From Paramoeba atlantica (Eukaryota > Discosea), in contig CDRNVI010000063.1 in NCBI GenBank assembly GCA_977017575.1, positions 496,001 to 560,000 on the forward strand: a stretch of DNA of 64,000 bases, in the 5' to 3' direction. Shown in pieces: positions 9,518-19,383 of the stretch. Every line of letters begins with the position of its first letter. Within the stretch, counting starts at the first letter, position 1. The notes beneath the pieces were generated by a model. That model was not told the origin of the DNA and searched no databases. It saw only the letters and a program-made list of their open reading frames with translations. The position numbers were made by a program, and so were the translations under genes.

Positions 9518-12500
9518 TCACTGACGCAGTCCACCAATCCAATGTGCTTCTGGAATATACTCGCGGAGCTGCGATACAATAGTATACGCTGCTAGCTTTT
9601 CTATCTCGAGTTGGAAGGCCTCACGTACGTCTTCGTACTTTTGTTTGGCTCGTTGGGATAATGCCTTGAGGAGGGTTTTGGTGTCGTTGTGCAGAAGACC
9701 GCAGTCAGAGGCGGCCAGGCAACGAAAAGAGTCGCTTTCTACGCCTTTCTCCGTAACGTACTTCTTGAATTTCTTGTCGAGCACGTGCTGCATCAGCGAT
9801 GTACTTGTTTGTTTGGCATAGCTGCTGCAACAAGTGTGAACAACGGTAAAATCATACAGGACCTCCCCCATGTGGGGCCACATAATAGCAAGATCAGGAC
9901 CGGATCGGATTCTGCGGGCTTTGCAAGGATGATGTTCAGCTACTTCCGCTGAGATGGAACACTTGCACTTAGTACAGAAAAACGAAGAATGGATGCGCGG
10001 TTCGATAATACAAGGGAGACCAGCTTTGGAGCACAAATCTGCGAGGTACCTCACTATGTGTGAGTGCTTTCTGGTGCAATTCATGCCCGAGCACCGGGAG
10101 CATCCTGCGACGTGTGGTATAATGCTGGTAGGAGATTCATGGCCACAGCATCCAGGGCATATAACATCGGCCGGTGCGTTATGTAATCCGATGCCCAAAC
10201 GCATCATCAAAGTGTATCGGAAGAGGTACGGGTTTACATAATTGCTGGTGCTTTCTAAATGCATGTTTGATTCCTTTGTACGCTTCAATAAAAGTCCCAT
10301 GTGAGAATCCTTCTGCAGCTCAGTTATCTGTTTATCGTGTTCTGCACTTAGCTTCTTTTTCAATAGCTTGCGCGCTGCCTCTCCTCGACTTTGCGGTTGT
10401 TTCACAGCTTTTTCGCTGCCTTTCTGATCTACCGGAGCGTTATTGGGTTTAAGGTGCTCATCAATAGATTTGCTGGCAGTTTCGAAGAAATGTTTTTGCT
10501 TCAGAGTCGAGGAAATTAAGCCTAGGCCACCGAGTTTCTGTGGTAGAGCGGCGAGTTTCAGGGCGTTTGCGTCTGCTCCACTCCACTTTTCTAGAACTTT
10601 GTTTACTTGGTTCTCGAAGGATTGTGCTAGTTGGAAAGTAGCGCCTGGCCGATGTACTCGTAGATGGTAATCGTGCCGTGGAATCGTACAACGGCGGAGA
10701 ATGGCAAGAGACAAATTACTGAGACCCATAAGCAACAACCTGCGGAATAGGCACTTGTGTTTCTCCATTTTCTTGATCAGCAGATTTTCCACGACTTGGT
10801 CTGTACCTACGTATGCGCCTAAGACTTTTATCGCATCACTGCAAAAGTTTACTCCAAGTTTTTCCAACGGAGGAGGCTGAGCTATGTTGGGAATGTTCTT
10901 CTGAAACCAATCGCATTTCTGGAAATTAATTCGGAGGTTCATCTCTGCGGCGATCTCACGCAGGTAAAAGAAAGCTGCCTCCAATGCTTGCACGTTTTTG
11001 GAGCTCAAAGTCACATCGTCTTGGTATGCTCGGATCTTCACGTCAGGATAGAGGTGCATGAGTTCTCGTAGCGGGCCTTGCAAAAGTGCGCAGAAGTACA
11101 TTGATGAAAGTGCCGATCCTTGGCGAATTCCTGAAGAGCTTTCGATGGTAGCAAACAGAGCATTGTGCGCAAAAAAAAATAGCAGCTCAGAGGGAATCCC
11201 ATATTCTAGGTAGAATAGGCGCATGAAAGGCTTGAAAATGGGATTACCAAGGAGTGCCTCAGCAATGGCGTTGCGTTGTGGTGTATTATACGCGTTGCTA
11301 AAATCGACGGTGAGGAGAGCATGTCCTTCTTCGTATTCATTTAAAAGTTCGTGAACGATGGACTCACATGCGTTTTTTTGCAAAATGCCTCGTTGAATTG
11401 GGGAGAAAAAATTTTGCAGAGCGTTTTCATGTCGTTGTAGAAGGATGGAGCCGCAAATCTTCAGAATGGTATCCCCCATCGCAATAGGTCGAATTCCATT
11501 TTGAGGTTTCGCTAGCGCGATGATTCTGCATCGGGTTAGACGTTTTCGCACATTCAGAGGAACTTCGCCGTTGATGACATCCCGAAGCATGTGGCAAAGT
11601 GAAAGACATGACTCTTCGTCGTCTACGAGCAGTCGCATCATGCTTTCACTCAGGCCGGTTGGTCCTGGTGAAGCGCCTCTGGATAATTTTTCGGTCGCTA
11701 GGCGAACCTCTGATTTCTCAACAACGCCAGTCCGTGGGAAGTCTGCTTCCGGGATTCGTATGGCGTCGCCTTCAGGATGAAGTTGTTGAAGCTTTCGCAC
11801 TTTTTCTTCAGGAGTGAGAGCTGATTCCTTGTAGACATTGTCCAGGATCCGAGTTGCTTTGCCAAGGTTTCCTGCCCGCGCCGTCTGTAGGGCGTGCCTG
11901 ATCGAACGCCTGTCAATTTCTAACTCCGCCCGTTGTTCCGCACTCAAGTTGCTAGCTTCCAAGTTTTCTCGGTCGTTGCGAACATGAGCTACTTTTTGGT
12001 TTCGTCGAATTGCTTGACGTACTGTCGCAAGTGAGTCGCGAGGCGCATTCAAAAATTTGTGCCATATCGCCTCTTTTTCTGAGTCAAGCTCCGCCGCTGC
12101 ATATCCCCGAATTATCGCACGGAAAATCGCCACAACATGAACCGCGAAAGATGGGTCTATTTGAGCCATAGGCGGGAGCGGATCAAGGTCACTCTGACCG
12201 TCTTCGCATGAGATGTGCTCCGCTTGTTCCTCCAAATTTTGTGTCGGCATCTCGATTTTGAATAACTTAGTGGCTTGGAGGTTACAGATTCTGATTTTAT
12301 TGGACGGTGGAAGATAAAGAAAACCGCATGGACCATCGTGACCTAGAGCCAGCTCGTATGAAATCTTGACTTTCACGGTTGATTTTCGCACGGTCCTGCC
12401 TACAACGATGCCGTTTGACTTGTAGTTTGTAGTGTTCTGTCGGAAGCCCCATTCGATCACACATTCTGTACCCTTGCCCCACTTGGAAACGATGTTGTAC

Positions 12501-13009
12501 ACTTGGTCGGGCGATTTGTTGCCGGCCTGTGTCATTAGCTCCTGTACTCGATCTTGCGTCGATCCATCGTCGTCCTGACACATTGTATCACTGGTCTCGC
12601 TTTCTGTTTCGGACATTTCTTTGGCTGGGTCCTCTTGGATAAGGTTTTCGTCATGGGCTATGTTCTCGTGTGATTGACTCGTAGATCCGATGCGGAAGTT
12701 CTTGGCTTTGATTTTGATTAGATTCCGCGATGTGATTTCACACGGAGGCTCATGGTCCGCCCAATTCGGGGCTAGTGTTTTGGAACCTATTATCTTGATC
12801 TTTGGAGTCTTCTTCACCTTCACTGGTGTCTCCGTGTGCGATCCTGATTCTTTTGCTACCTTTATTCCGTTCGTCTTGCTTTGATCTCGTTGAGTACGTT
12901 GTTTTTCAACTCTCCCGTGAGACTTCCCGTTGTTCACTGTTGTTCTGCTGCCCTTTTTCCGCGTGTTTTCGGAATCTAAACGAGAAGACGTACGAGAAAG
13001 GCGTGTCAT
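9518..13009 (-). CDS. D1 polyprotein: Tudor-like domain, RT, REL endonuclease (1163 aa)
   Basis: Domains by residue: basic, Ser/Thr-rich N terminus (1-110); a small beta-barrel-like domain (about 167-245: CVIEWGF, GIVVGRT, VKVKISYE, GFLYLPP); RT (about 440-720) with GASPGPTG, LTVDFSNAYN (D569), SGIRQGSALSS and RAYQDDVTL (662-665); thumb; nuclease (about 948-1070) with knuckle CPGC-x11-H-x3-C-x2-C, second Cys/His group (CTKCKC...HHPC), SGPDLAIMW and LYDFTVVHT. This is the layout of CRE/R2/NeSL-type LINEs, which insert by target-primed reverse transcription in the nucleus. No stop or shift is seen and 1163 aa is full length for the layout. It differs from D2 at three residues (K/N after KWG, L/P in LLMG, S/A before LMQ). 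Probably competent or very recently so. Confidence 0.88.
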   Translation of the reverse strand: MTRLSRTSSRLDSENTRKKGSRTTVNNGKSHGRVEKQRTQRDQSKTNGIKVAKESGSHTETPVKVKKTPKIKIIGSKTLAPNWADHEPPCEITSRNLIKIKAKNFRIGSTSQSHENIAHDENLIQEDPAKEMSETESETSDTMCQDDDGSTQDRVQELMTQAGNKSPDQVYNIVSKWGKGTECVIEWGFRQNTTNYKSNGIVVGRTVRKSTVKVKISYELALGHDGPCGFLYLPPSNKIRICNLQATKLFKIEMPTQNLEEQAEHISCEDGQSDLDPLPPMAQIDPSFAVHVVAIFRAIIRGYAAAELDSEKEAIWHKFLNAPRDSLATVRQAIRRNQKVAHVRNDRENLEASNLSAEQRAELEIDRRSIRHALQTARAGNLGKATRILDNVYKESALTPEEKVRKLQQLHPEGDAIRIPEADFPRTGVVEKSEVRLATEKLSRGASPGPTGLSESMMRLLVDDEESCLSLCHMLRDVINGEVPLNVRKRLTRCRIIALAKPQNGIRPIAMGDTILKICGSILLQRHENALQNFFSPIQRGILQKNACESIVHELLNEYEEGHALLTVDFSNAYNTPQRNAIAEALLGNPIFKPFMRLFYLEYGIPSELLFFFAHNALFATIESSSGIRQGSALSSMYFCALLQGPLRELMHLYPDVKIRAYQDDVTLSSKNVQALEAAFFYLREIAAEMNLRINFQKCDWFQKNIPNIAQPPPLEKLGVNFCSDAIKVLGAYVGTDQVVENLLIKKMEKHKCLFRRLLLMGLSNLSLAILRRCTIPRHDYHLRVHRPGATFQLAQSFENQVNKVLEKWSGADANALKLAALPQKLGGLGLISSTLKQKHFFETASKSIDEHLKPNNAPVDQKGSEKAVKQPQSRGEAARKLLKKKLSAEHDKQITELQKDSHMGLLLKRTKESNMHLESTSNYVNPYLFRYTLMMRLGIGLHNAPADVICPGCCGHESPTSIIPHVAGCSRCSGMNCTRKHSHIVRYLADLCSKAGLPCIIEPRIHSSFFCTKCKCSISAEVAEHHPCKARRIRSGPDLAIMWPHMGEVLYDFTVVHTCCSSYAKQTSTSLMQHVLDKKFKKYVTEKGVESDSFRCLAASDCGLLHNDTKTLLKALSQRAKQKYEDVREAFQLEIEKLAAYTIVSQLREYIPEAHWIGGLRQ

Positions 13010-13040
13010 AAGCGTAGAAAAATAGAAAATTAAAATGAAT

Positions 13041-13056
13041 CAACAAGGTACAGAAA
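13041..13056 (-). other. 16-nt SL remnant at D1 5' end
   Basis: TTTCTGTACCTTGTTG, which is the SL exon cut exactly after its internal GATACAG. D2 (49938-49953) and C1 (44721-44736) have the same cut point. Confidence 0.85.
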
Positions 13057-13316
13057 GTTAAGACCCTTTCTTTTGTTAAGACCCTTTCTTTTGTTAAGAC
13101 CCTTTCTTTTGTTAAGACCCTTTCTTTTGTTAAGACCCTTTCTTTTGTTAAGACCCTTTCTTTTGTTAAGACCCTTTCTTTTGTTAAGACCCTTTCTTTT
13201 GTTAAGACCCTTTCTTTTGTTAAGACCCTTTCTTTTGTTAAGACCCTTTCTTTTGTTAAGACCCTTTCTTTTGTTAAGACCCTTTCTTTTGTTAAGACCC
13301 TTTCTTTTGTTAAGCA
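13057..13316 (+). repeat. 18-bp minisatellite, right half (E3 5' region)
   Basis: About 14 more copies of the E3 unit. The last copy drifts into unique 5' UTR: TTTTGTTAAG then CATTTCTTATCATC and the E3 ATG. The unit therefore resembles the first 18 bases of that leader. Confidence 0.95.
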
Positions 13317-13328
13317 TTTCTTATCATC

Positions 13329-13674
13329 ATGGCTAGGACACGAGAATCTATAGGAGATGCTGAGAAAGACGCGAAGGCCTCCGGTTCTGCTGGTTTCGAA
13401 GCTGTTGCAGCGAAGCTTAGTTGCGCCAGGTTGGGTCGGGGTGGCCTGTTTTTGCCTCCGAAGGTGGAACAGGCTACAGCAAAACTTCGCCCGAGGGCAC
13501 TTGATCAGATGAAACTTTCTTGTGTTCCAAATGCGAGAATCGCCGTGGTGTGGCACATGTCATACGCGAAAAAATTAAACCTCTGGGAAGGTACAGTAAT
13601 CAAGGAGCGGCGGGGAGGAGGTGTGTGGGTCTCTTATGAACGAGTCCCAGACAAGCTTTTTCCTTTTCCTCCTT
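13329..13674 (+). CDS. E3 ORF, N-terminal part (Tudor-like domain)
   Basis: 115 codons from MARTRESIGDAEKD. Holds the small domain common to E elements: LGRGGLFLPP, AKLRPRALDQM, ARIAVVWHMSYAKKLNLWEGTV, VWVSYE, LFPFPP. The W...WEGTV...VxYE spacing resembles Tudor/SH3-like barrels. The frame is cut at FPFPP by C4 and resumes without loss of register at 15592. Equivalent to residues about 1-105 of E2. Confidence 0.85.
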
Positions 13675-15298
13675 AGGTGTTCGTCAAGGCTCCCCACTGT
13701 CGACGGTTTTCTTTTGCTGCTTTCTGCAACCCATGTTGGAGACCATAGCGCAGGAATTTCCAAACGTCAAAGTTCTAGCTTACGTCGACGACGTCAACCT
13801 CACTTCTCCTAGTGGAAAAGAGGTCGAGGCGGCATACCACCGGTTACAAACCCTGCTTCTCACTAAAGGAATTCAACTCAATAACGAAAAATGCATCTGG
13901 TTTGAAGGGAAAAGCGACGCCCCCATTCCATCAACACTCAAAGAAGAAGGTGTGCGTACAGAGAGCGAAGTCGTTAAAGTACTGGGTGCATTCGTTGGGG
14001 AGGAACAGCGCATAGGATCCGAATTAATTCGAACGCTGGAAAAACACCATACGATATTCAGACGTCTTAAAAAGATGGGTGCCAACAACGCGTCCCTGCT
14101 TTTGCTATCGCGCAGCGTAAACGTTCGGCACCGTTATCACGTACGGGTACATAAACCAGAGGCCTCACTTGAGCTAGCGCGAAAATTTGACCACGAGATC
14201 AAGAATGTCGTCACATCGTGGTTGGGACCTCTGAGTCCAGAGCAAGAAATGATAGCAAGACTACCTTTAAAGAAAGGTGGATTGGGTATTCCAGCAACAG
14301 AACCCTTGCGGAACGCTGCGTACACTTCATCGCGACATGCCGTTTTTGAGCATCAAAAATCCTTTTCAGCTCGGATGGCACAGCGCATGGAACCGCCAGC
14401 ACCTGCAGGGACGTTGGAGGAATCACATAAGACACCTGAGGACGAGGTGGTGACGGAGACCAAAAGAGCCACAGAAATCCATACAAATCTTCTCAAAAAC
14501 AAGGAGTGGGCTCCGACGATTAAAGCTTGCAGCAAGAAAGGGAGCTATGAATGGCTTATCGGGAATCGCAAAATCATTCCTTCGCACATCTACACGCTAA
14601 ACATCATGTCACGACTAAAAATAAGCCACCCACAACTGCCAAACTCGTTGCTATGCCCGGGATGCAAAAAGCTCCTAAGCTCCTCGGAAGCGCTAACCCA
14701 CATACCTGGATGCGTCAAATGTGCAGGACACAATGTAACTACGAAGCATCATGCCCTTGTTCGCTACCTTTACGAGCTATGCCTCCGAGCTGGCTTGCCG
14801 TGTGAACGTGAACCTCGTCAGTTCAGTTACTATGAGTGCTCTGCGTTCGCAGCCACGATCCACCCTGAAAACAAAACGGAACATGCCAGGACATGTGTTG
14901 GAAGTACTCTGCGTCGCACGGGCCCCGACCTCGCAATTCAATGGGCTTCAGGAGAGAAATACTACGACCTCACAGTAGTTCACGAACTGGCTCCCTCGAA
15001 TATCAAACACAATACGACATTCCTCATGAACGAAGCGATAAAGCGCAAGCGTGTACGCTATGTTGACAGTGGCATGATAAACAAGGAATGCTTTGAATGT
15101 ATCCCTGTTCTGTCCTGCGGTTCCATGCACAACGCCACTCGAAATCTCCTGTGGGCTATTGCGGACCGTTGCGGGCTAGAGAGACACAGCGTAATGGAAA
15201 CATTTACGTTACTCCACCAGGAACAGGCAGGAAGTATCCTCCACGCTCAACTCCGCCAGTTTCTAGCTCACGACCAATACACTGAGACAAGTTTTTAA
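13675..15298 (+). CDS. C4 ORF fragment: RT end and REL endonuclease
   Basis: About 540 codons. RT motifs GVRQGSPLSTVFF and LAYVDDVNL; thumb with GVRTESEVVKVLGAFVGE; nuclease with CPGCKKLLSSSEALTHIPGC, an altered second group (YYECSAFAATIHPENKTEHARTC), TGPDLAIQW and YYDLTVVHE. Ends TETSF. The frame is open throughout, but the N-terminal half, including the first RT motifs, is absent. It starts at the same RT position as C3. Confidence 0.82.
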
Positions 15299-15591
15299 GC
15301 TTGTCATCTCAAATACTTCTTAAGAAAAGAAAGGGATATTAGTTTATTAGAATGTGAACATTTGATAGTAATCGGCGCGTATATAATATATGCGCTCCAC
15401 GGGCTTTTGTTAAGACCTTTGTTTTTGTTATAAATAAATAAATAAATAAATATTCCAGATAGACGTGGCTGGGACTGCTGATTGATTGATTTCGTAAATT
15501 CATTAGAAAAGTTATTAACGGATGTGTATGTGCTTAGGGACTATTCAAATACAAAATCTACACGTTTTCAAAAAAAAAAAAAAAAAAAAAA
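13675..15591 (+). mobile_element. C4: 5'-truncated family C LINE inside E3
   Basis: TSD CCTCCTT at 13668-13674 and 15592-15598. Begins within RT (G-V-R-Q-G-S-P-L-S), ends in poly(A) 15570-15591. Its 3' UTR includes TTTTGTTAAGACC (15408-15420), identical to the core of the E3 minisatellite, followed by an AAAT-type repeat (15430-15453). Whether this is chance, gene conversion or an old insertion is unclear. Confidence 0.88.
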
Positions 15592-18500
15592 CCTCCTTTA
15601 GATAAGAGGGTCGCGATAAACGCGGGACGTGTCTATGCCAAGAAGCGCAACCAGAAGCGGAAGGCAAGAAAGATGAAAAGCTGGTATTACTCTCGGAAAG
15701 AGACTGAGCGTGGCAACCTCAGCTCTGGAGGTGTTATTAACAAAGAATCTAAATATGCCAGGAACAGGGATCTGAATATTATGACCTTGAATGTTACAAC
15801 GCTAGGGCTGAAGGGTTACGACAGAATTTCTATTCGTCGGTGCGGTCGACTGCGTCTTATTCTTCGCAGCATGCAATTACGACACTGTAATATTTGTTGC
15901 GTACAAGAAACACGTTTGAACCTAGAAGATGAACAGTCCATTGCAAAGAGAAGGATAGTGATTCGCGACACGCCATTCTTCTTGTATTTCTCCAGCGCAG
16001 AAAATGGTTATGGAGGAATGTTGATCATCAGCACTATAGAGATTGACAACGTGAAGAGGATATCAGATCGGATCATGCTAGCACGTCACCGTATGCGCTC
16101 GTATCATGCCGCGATTTATAATGTTTATGCCCCCACCGCGAGTGCGAACGACGACGCAACTGCAGAGTTTGCTAAGAAACTCATCGATGCATATTCTGCG
16201 GACAAATCCTCAATAAAAATTATTGCAGGTGACTTCAACGCGCCACTTACCAGATGCAAGGGCAATAAAGAAAAAATTGCCGCCTATGTAAATTTTCGAA
16301 AGCTTTTGACAAATCTAGATGCAGTTTCAGCGCACTCAGTGTGCCCAGCAGCAAGGAAATGGACTTATAGCTTTCCAAACGGCTTCAAGAAACAATTAGA
16401 TCATATAGTAGTTAACCGACGCTTTGCGTCAGCTGTGCGCCGCCACCGAGTCGTCAAGGCACCGGTCCACACACGACATAGCGCTGTTGACTCGAACATT
16501 AAGATAAAATGGAAAACAGTAAAACGATCAACTAAAACCCGTGTTCCATGGTTTCTCTTACGCAATACGGATTTTCGAAAACTGTTCACGGATATTGCTT
16601 CACAAACATTCCTGAAATTTACTGATGGCTTAGAAAGGAAAGCGGAAAATATAGAGCAAATCGAAGATCTTTGGAAAACCATCAAATCGACGATTACTAC
16701 AGCACAACAATGCCTTGTGGCGAATCCGAAAGGCAAAGACTTTCTCTCTTTCGACACACCACTTAACGAGGAGGAACCGCTTAATTTACAGTCATTGTAT
16801 CATATTGCACGAAATAAGAGAGCCTTTAAGGAGTTTTTGGATTCGCATGAGAGCAAAGTACTGGATATGGTACACCAGGAATGCGTTAATTTGGAGAAAA
16901 ACTTTAAGAAGAAACCACGAGGAGCCTGGAGAATGATAAGGGATGTTATTGGTGACGAAAGGAGAAATTTGCACGTTGAAGGAAACTCAACAGCTGAAAG
17001 GTTACGCAGCGTACAAAAACATTTTCAGACCACATACAACAGAACAGAAGAAGACGTGGAATTTCAGGAGGTTGAAGGAGCTCAAATTTCAGACCTTTTA
17101 TTTTCCAAGGAGGAGCTTACCATAGCTGAGGGCCAACTGGCAAAAGGAAAGGCTTCTGGATCAGACGGAATGCCAATTGAAGCGTATTGTGCTCTGGCTG
17201 AAAACGATGAATTCTGCAATTGCCTGCTTGCTCTTATAAATGGAGTTTTTCGCACGGGACATATGCCTATTATTTGGAAAGAAATTGTACATATCCCTAT
17301 CCCCAAGAAGGGCGATCTTTCAGAGCTAAAGAACTGGAGGGCGATATGTTTGATAAATCATGTAGTCAAGCTTATGAATCGGATGATACTGAATCGACTG
17401 CAACCAGAGATTGAACCCCGCTTACGCAATACTCAATTCGGGTTCAGACCATTACGATCAGCTGTAGGAGCACAAGCGATACTTACCGAGATACTACATA
17501 AAGCATTGCGCGGACCCCAAAATGTGTACATTGGCTATATAGACTACAAGAGTGCATTCCCGTCAGTATCGCATCGAGCTATTGAGGCTGCACTGAAAGC
17601 CTTTTCAGCCCCGCCTGGGCTAAGTAAGCTCATAATGGCTTCTTACGCGTCACCCACAGGATTTGTTAGAACCCCGTTTGGAAATACGGAAAATTTTGAG
17701 ATAACATCAGGGGTACTTCAAGGTGACGTGTTGGCCCCGTTCCTTTTCATTATGTGTATTGATCGTGTGCTGGAAAGGGTTACAAGGAATCCAGATTTCG
17801 GCCTCACGCTCTTTAAAACAGGAACCAAAAGTAGAGGAGTGAAAAAAACTCGCATTACCGATCTAAATTACGCCGACGATATTGCATTTTTTGCAGAATC
17901 TCGAAATATTCTGAGGGATATGATAGAAGCACTATGCGCAGAATCGGAAAAGGCTGGTTTGCATATAAACATAGGCGTGACCAAAACTGCTTGGATGGCA
18001 GTGGGCAAAGGACTTAAAGGAGGTTGTCAAGAGAGTGCGCTTGTAACCAAATTTGGAGCAATACCAGAAGTAGTAGAATATCGATATCTTGGACACAAGA
18101 AGAACTCACAGCAAATATCTTTGACACTGCAAGAACGAGTTGCTTTATCTTGGAAAGCGTTTCATCGTCTTAAGCCGCTTTGGAATTCTAGCTTAAGCAT
18201 TGCGCTTCGCCTGAGGATTTTCAGCGCGCTGGTAAACAGTGTTTTAATATACGGTTCTGCATCTCTCGTCGCCACGAAGAAGGAATTGAAGGAGGTGGAC
18301 ATCGAAGTAAACAAGATGCGACGTATGGCGACGGGAATGCCACTCTGGGATGGAAGGAAAAGAACGCCTACAGCTGCATTGTATCGCGGAGAATCACTGT
18401 TTTCAACACAACTGCGAGTAAACAGAGCCAAGCTTGTCGGTCATTTGTTGAGACACGATTCCTCGTTTGCCGACGTCATGCTCTGGAACGAAAATGACAA

Positions 18501-19383
18501 AGCGCGCATAAAGTCTCTGTCCGAGGCTACAGCAGAAGATTTGGGGATAGATGTTGCAGAAATGTTTGATTTAGCGAAGAACCGTGAAGAATGGAAATTA
18601 AAAGTTGAGCGTTTACGGACTCGATTAGAACCTACAGCGACCTACAAGCCACACTCGAGTCAATCATGTCGTTCAGAAGTTGAAAACATTTTCCGTTCTG
18701 AGCGATCAGCTTCAGAAAAATGGTCTGCACTACAATTCTATGAGGAGGGTCCTGTAAGCTGGCCAGAGAAAGATCTGCGTCATTTATACTGTGACGGTTC
18801 TGTTAGGGGAAGTAAAGAAGCGCTTTGTGCAGGAATATCGGTTGTGCTCTTTGAGAATGAAAGATGTACATTTATAGAGCAACAAGAACTCTCAAAACAA
18901 GATCGAACCCCCATACGAGCAGAACTACGTGCTTTTCTGCAAGCCTTGACAATCGGACATCAACGAGAAGGAGACTTCGTGGTGCATGTAGACTCCGAGC
19001 ACGTATGGCAGTTTTGGCATCGACATCGCATCAGTTTTCAACTAGATGGTTATACAACACTCGAAAATGCGGATCTATTAAAGAAAATTAGTGATAAGGC
19101 GCAATGTATACTTGAGACGGCAAATGTACATGTCGTCAAGGTAAGGGCGCACTGCGAAAATGCACGAAGCGATTTGGCGGACAGAGTAGCCTACAAAGCA
19201 GCAGAAGGTATCGTGTCCTTTCTACTAATACAAGAGATTGCCCCTCCACCTGCTTGTGAAAATGCACAGAATAGTAACGAGGCAGTTAGGCATGAATCGA
19301 AGGAGTGTGCTCATCGGTGTAAAGACAAGGAAGCATGCGGACATAAATGCTGCAAAAGGCATTTGCGTCAGTCCAAAGAATAA
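15592..19383 (+). CDS. E3 ORF, main part: AP endonuclease, RT, RNase H, Cys/His tail
   Basis: Continues in frame from 13674; an ATG at 15673 is internal. AP endonuclease: IMTLNVTTLGL, CCVQETRL, YNVYAP, IAGDFNAPL, KWTYSF, QLDHIVVN. RT: GKASGSDGMP, YIDYKSAFPS, SGVLQGDVLAPF, NYADDIAFF. RNase H: YCDGSVRG, IRAELRAF, VHVDSEHVW, VKVRAH, SDLADRVA. C terminus: Cys/His-rich (CAHRCKDKEACGHKCCKRH), a candidate zinc-binding tail; ingi/L1Tc elements are known to end in zinc fingers. With the N-terminal piece the protein would be about 1377 aa, close to E2 (1386). No stop is seen. The AP nuclease nicks target DNA, RT copies the RNA and RNase H removes it. Confidence 0.88.
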   Translation, partial: PPLDKRVAINAGRVYAKKRNQKRKARKMKSWYYSRKETERGNLSSGGVINKESKYARNRDLNIMTLNVTTLGLKGYDRISIRRCGRLRLILRSMQLRHCNICCVQETRLNLEDEQSIAKRRIVIRDTPFFLYFSSAENGYGGMLIISTIEIDNVKRISDRIMLARHRMRSYHAAIYNVYAPTASANDDATAEFAKKLIDAYSADKSSIKIIAGDFNAPLTRCKGNKEKIAAYVNFRKLLTNLDAVSAHSVCPAARKWTYSFPNGFKKQLDHIVVNRRFASAVRRHRVVKAPVHTRHSAVDSNIKIKWKTVKRSTKTRVPWFLLRNTDFRKLFTDIASQTFLKFTDGLERKAENIEQIEDLWKTIKSTITTAQQCLVANPKGKDFLSFDTPLNEEEPLNLQSLYHIARNKRAFKEFLDSHESKVLDMVHQECVNLEKNFKKKPRGAWRMIRDVIGDERRNLHVEGNSTAERLRSVQKHFQTTYNRTEEDVEFQEVEGAQISDLLFSKEELTIAEGQLAKGKASGSDGMPIEAYCALAENDEFCNCLLALINGVFRTGHMPIIWKEIVHIPIPKKGDLSELKNWRAICLINHVVKLMNRMILNRLQPEIEPRLRNTQFGFRPLRSAVGAQAILTEILHKALRGPQNVYIGYIDYKSAFPSVSHRAIEAALKAFSAPPGLSKLIMASYASPTGFVRTPFGNTENFEITSGVLQGDVLAPFLFIMCIDRVLERVTRNPDFGLTLFKTGTKSRGVKKTRITDLNYADDIAFFAESRNILRDMIEALCAESEKAGLHINIGVTKTAWMAVGKGLKGGCQESALVTKFGAIPEVVEYRYLGHKKNSQQISLTLQERVALSWKAFHRLKPLWNSSLSIALRLRIFSALVNSVLIYGSASLVATKKELKEVDIEVNKMRRMATGMPLWDGRKRTPTAALYRGESLFSTQLRVNRAKLVGHLLRHDSSFADVMLWNENDKARIKSLSEATAEDLGIDVAEMFDLAKNREEWKLKVERLRTRLEPTATYKPHSSQSCRSEVENIFRSERSASEKWSALQFYEEGPVSWPEKDLRHLYCDGSVRGSKEALCAGISVVLFENERCTFIEQQELSKQDRTPIRAELRAFLQALTIGHQREGDFVVHVDSEHVWQFWHRHRISFQLDGYTTLENADLLKKISDKAQCILETANVHVVKVRAHCENARSDLADRVAYKAAEGIVSFLLIQEIAPPPACENAQNSNEAVRHESKECAHRCKDKEACGHKCCKRHLRQSKE

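Larger units (their letters stand above)
9258..13056 (-). mobile_element. D1: complete-looking family D REL LINE
   Basis: Inserted into the E3 minisatellite with TSD GTTAAGAC (9250-9257; 13057-13064). 5' end: a 16-nt SL remnant TTTCTGTACCTTGTTG (13056-13041), then 5' UTR ATTCATTTTAAT and ATG 13009. 3' UTR 9517-9285 contains an internal A tract (T9375-9392 region) followed by TAGAATATATTTTAGAAG, then poly(A) (T9258-9284). D2 (45109-49953) is a near-identical copy, including the same SL cut point. Confidence 0.9.

Noticed and set aside
13057-13316. Telomeric repeat
   Set aside because: The unit lacks TTAGGG-type sequence, occurs internally, and differs between E elements.
13073-13336. Repeat proteins encoded by minisatellites (LLLRPF, KKRWSY, TIVFCK types)
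   Set aside because: They are open only because the array lacks stops; several frames on both strands are open at once.
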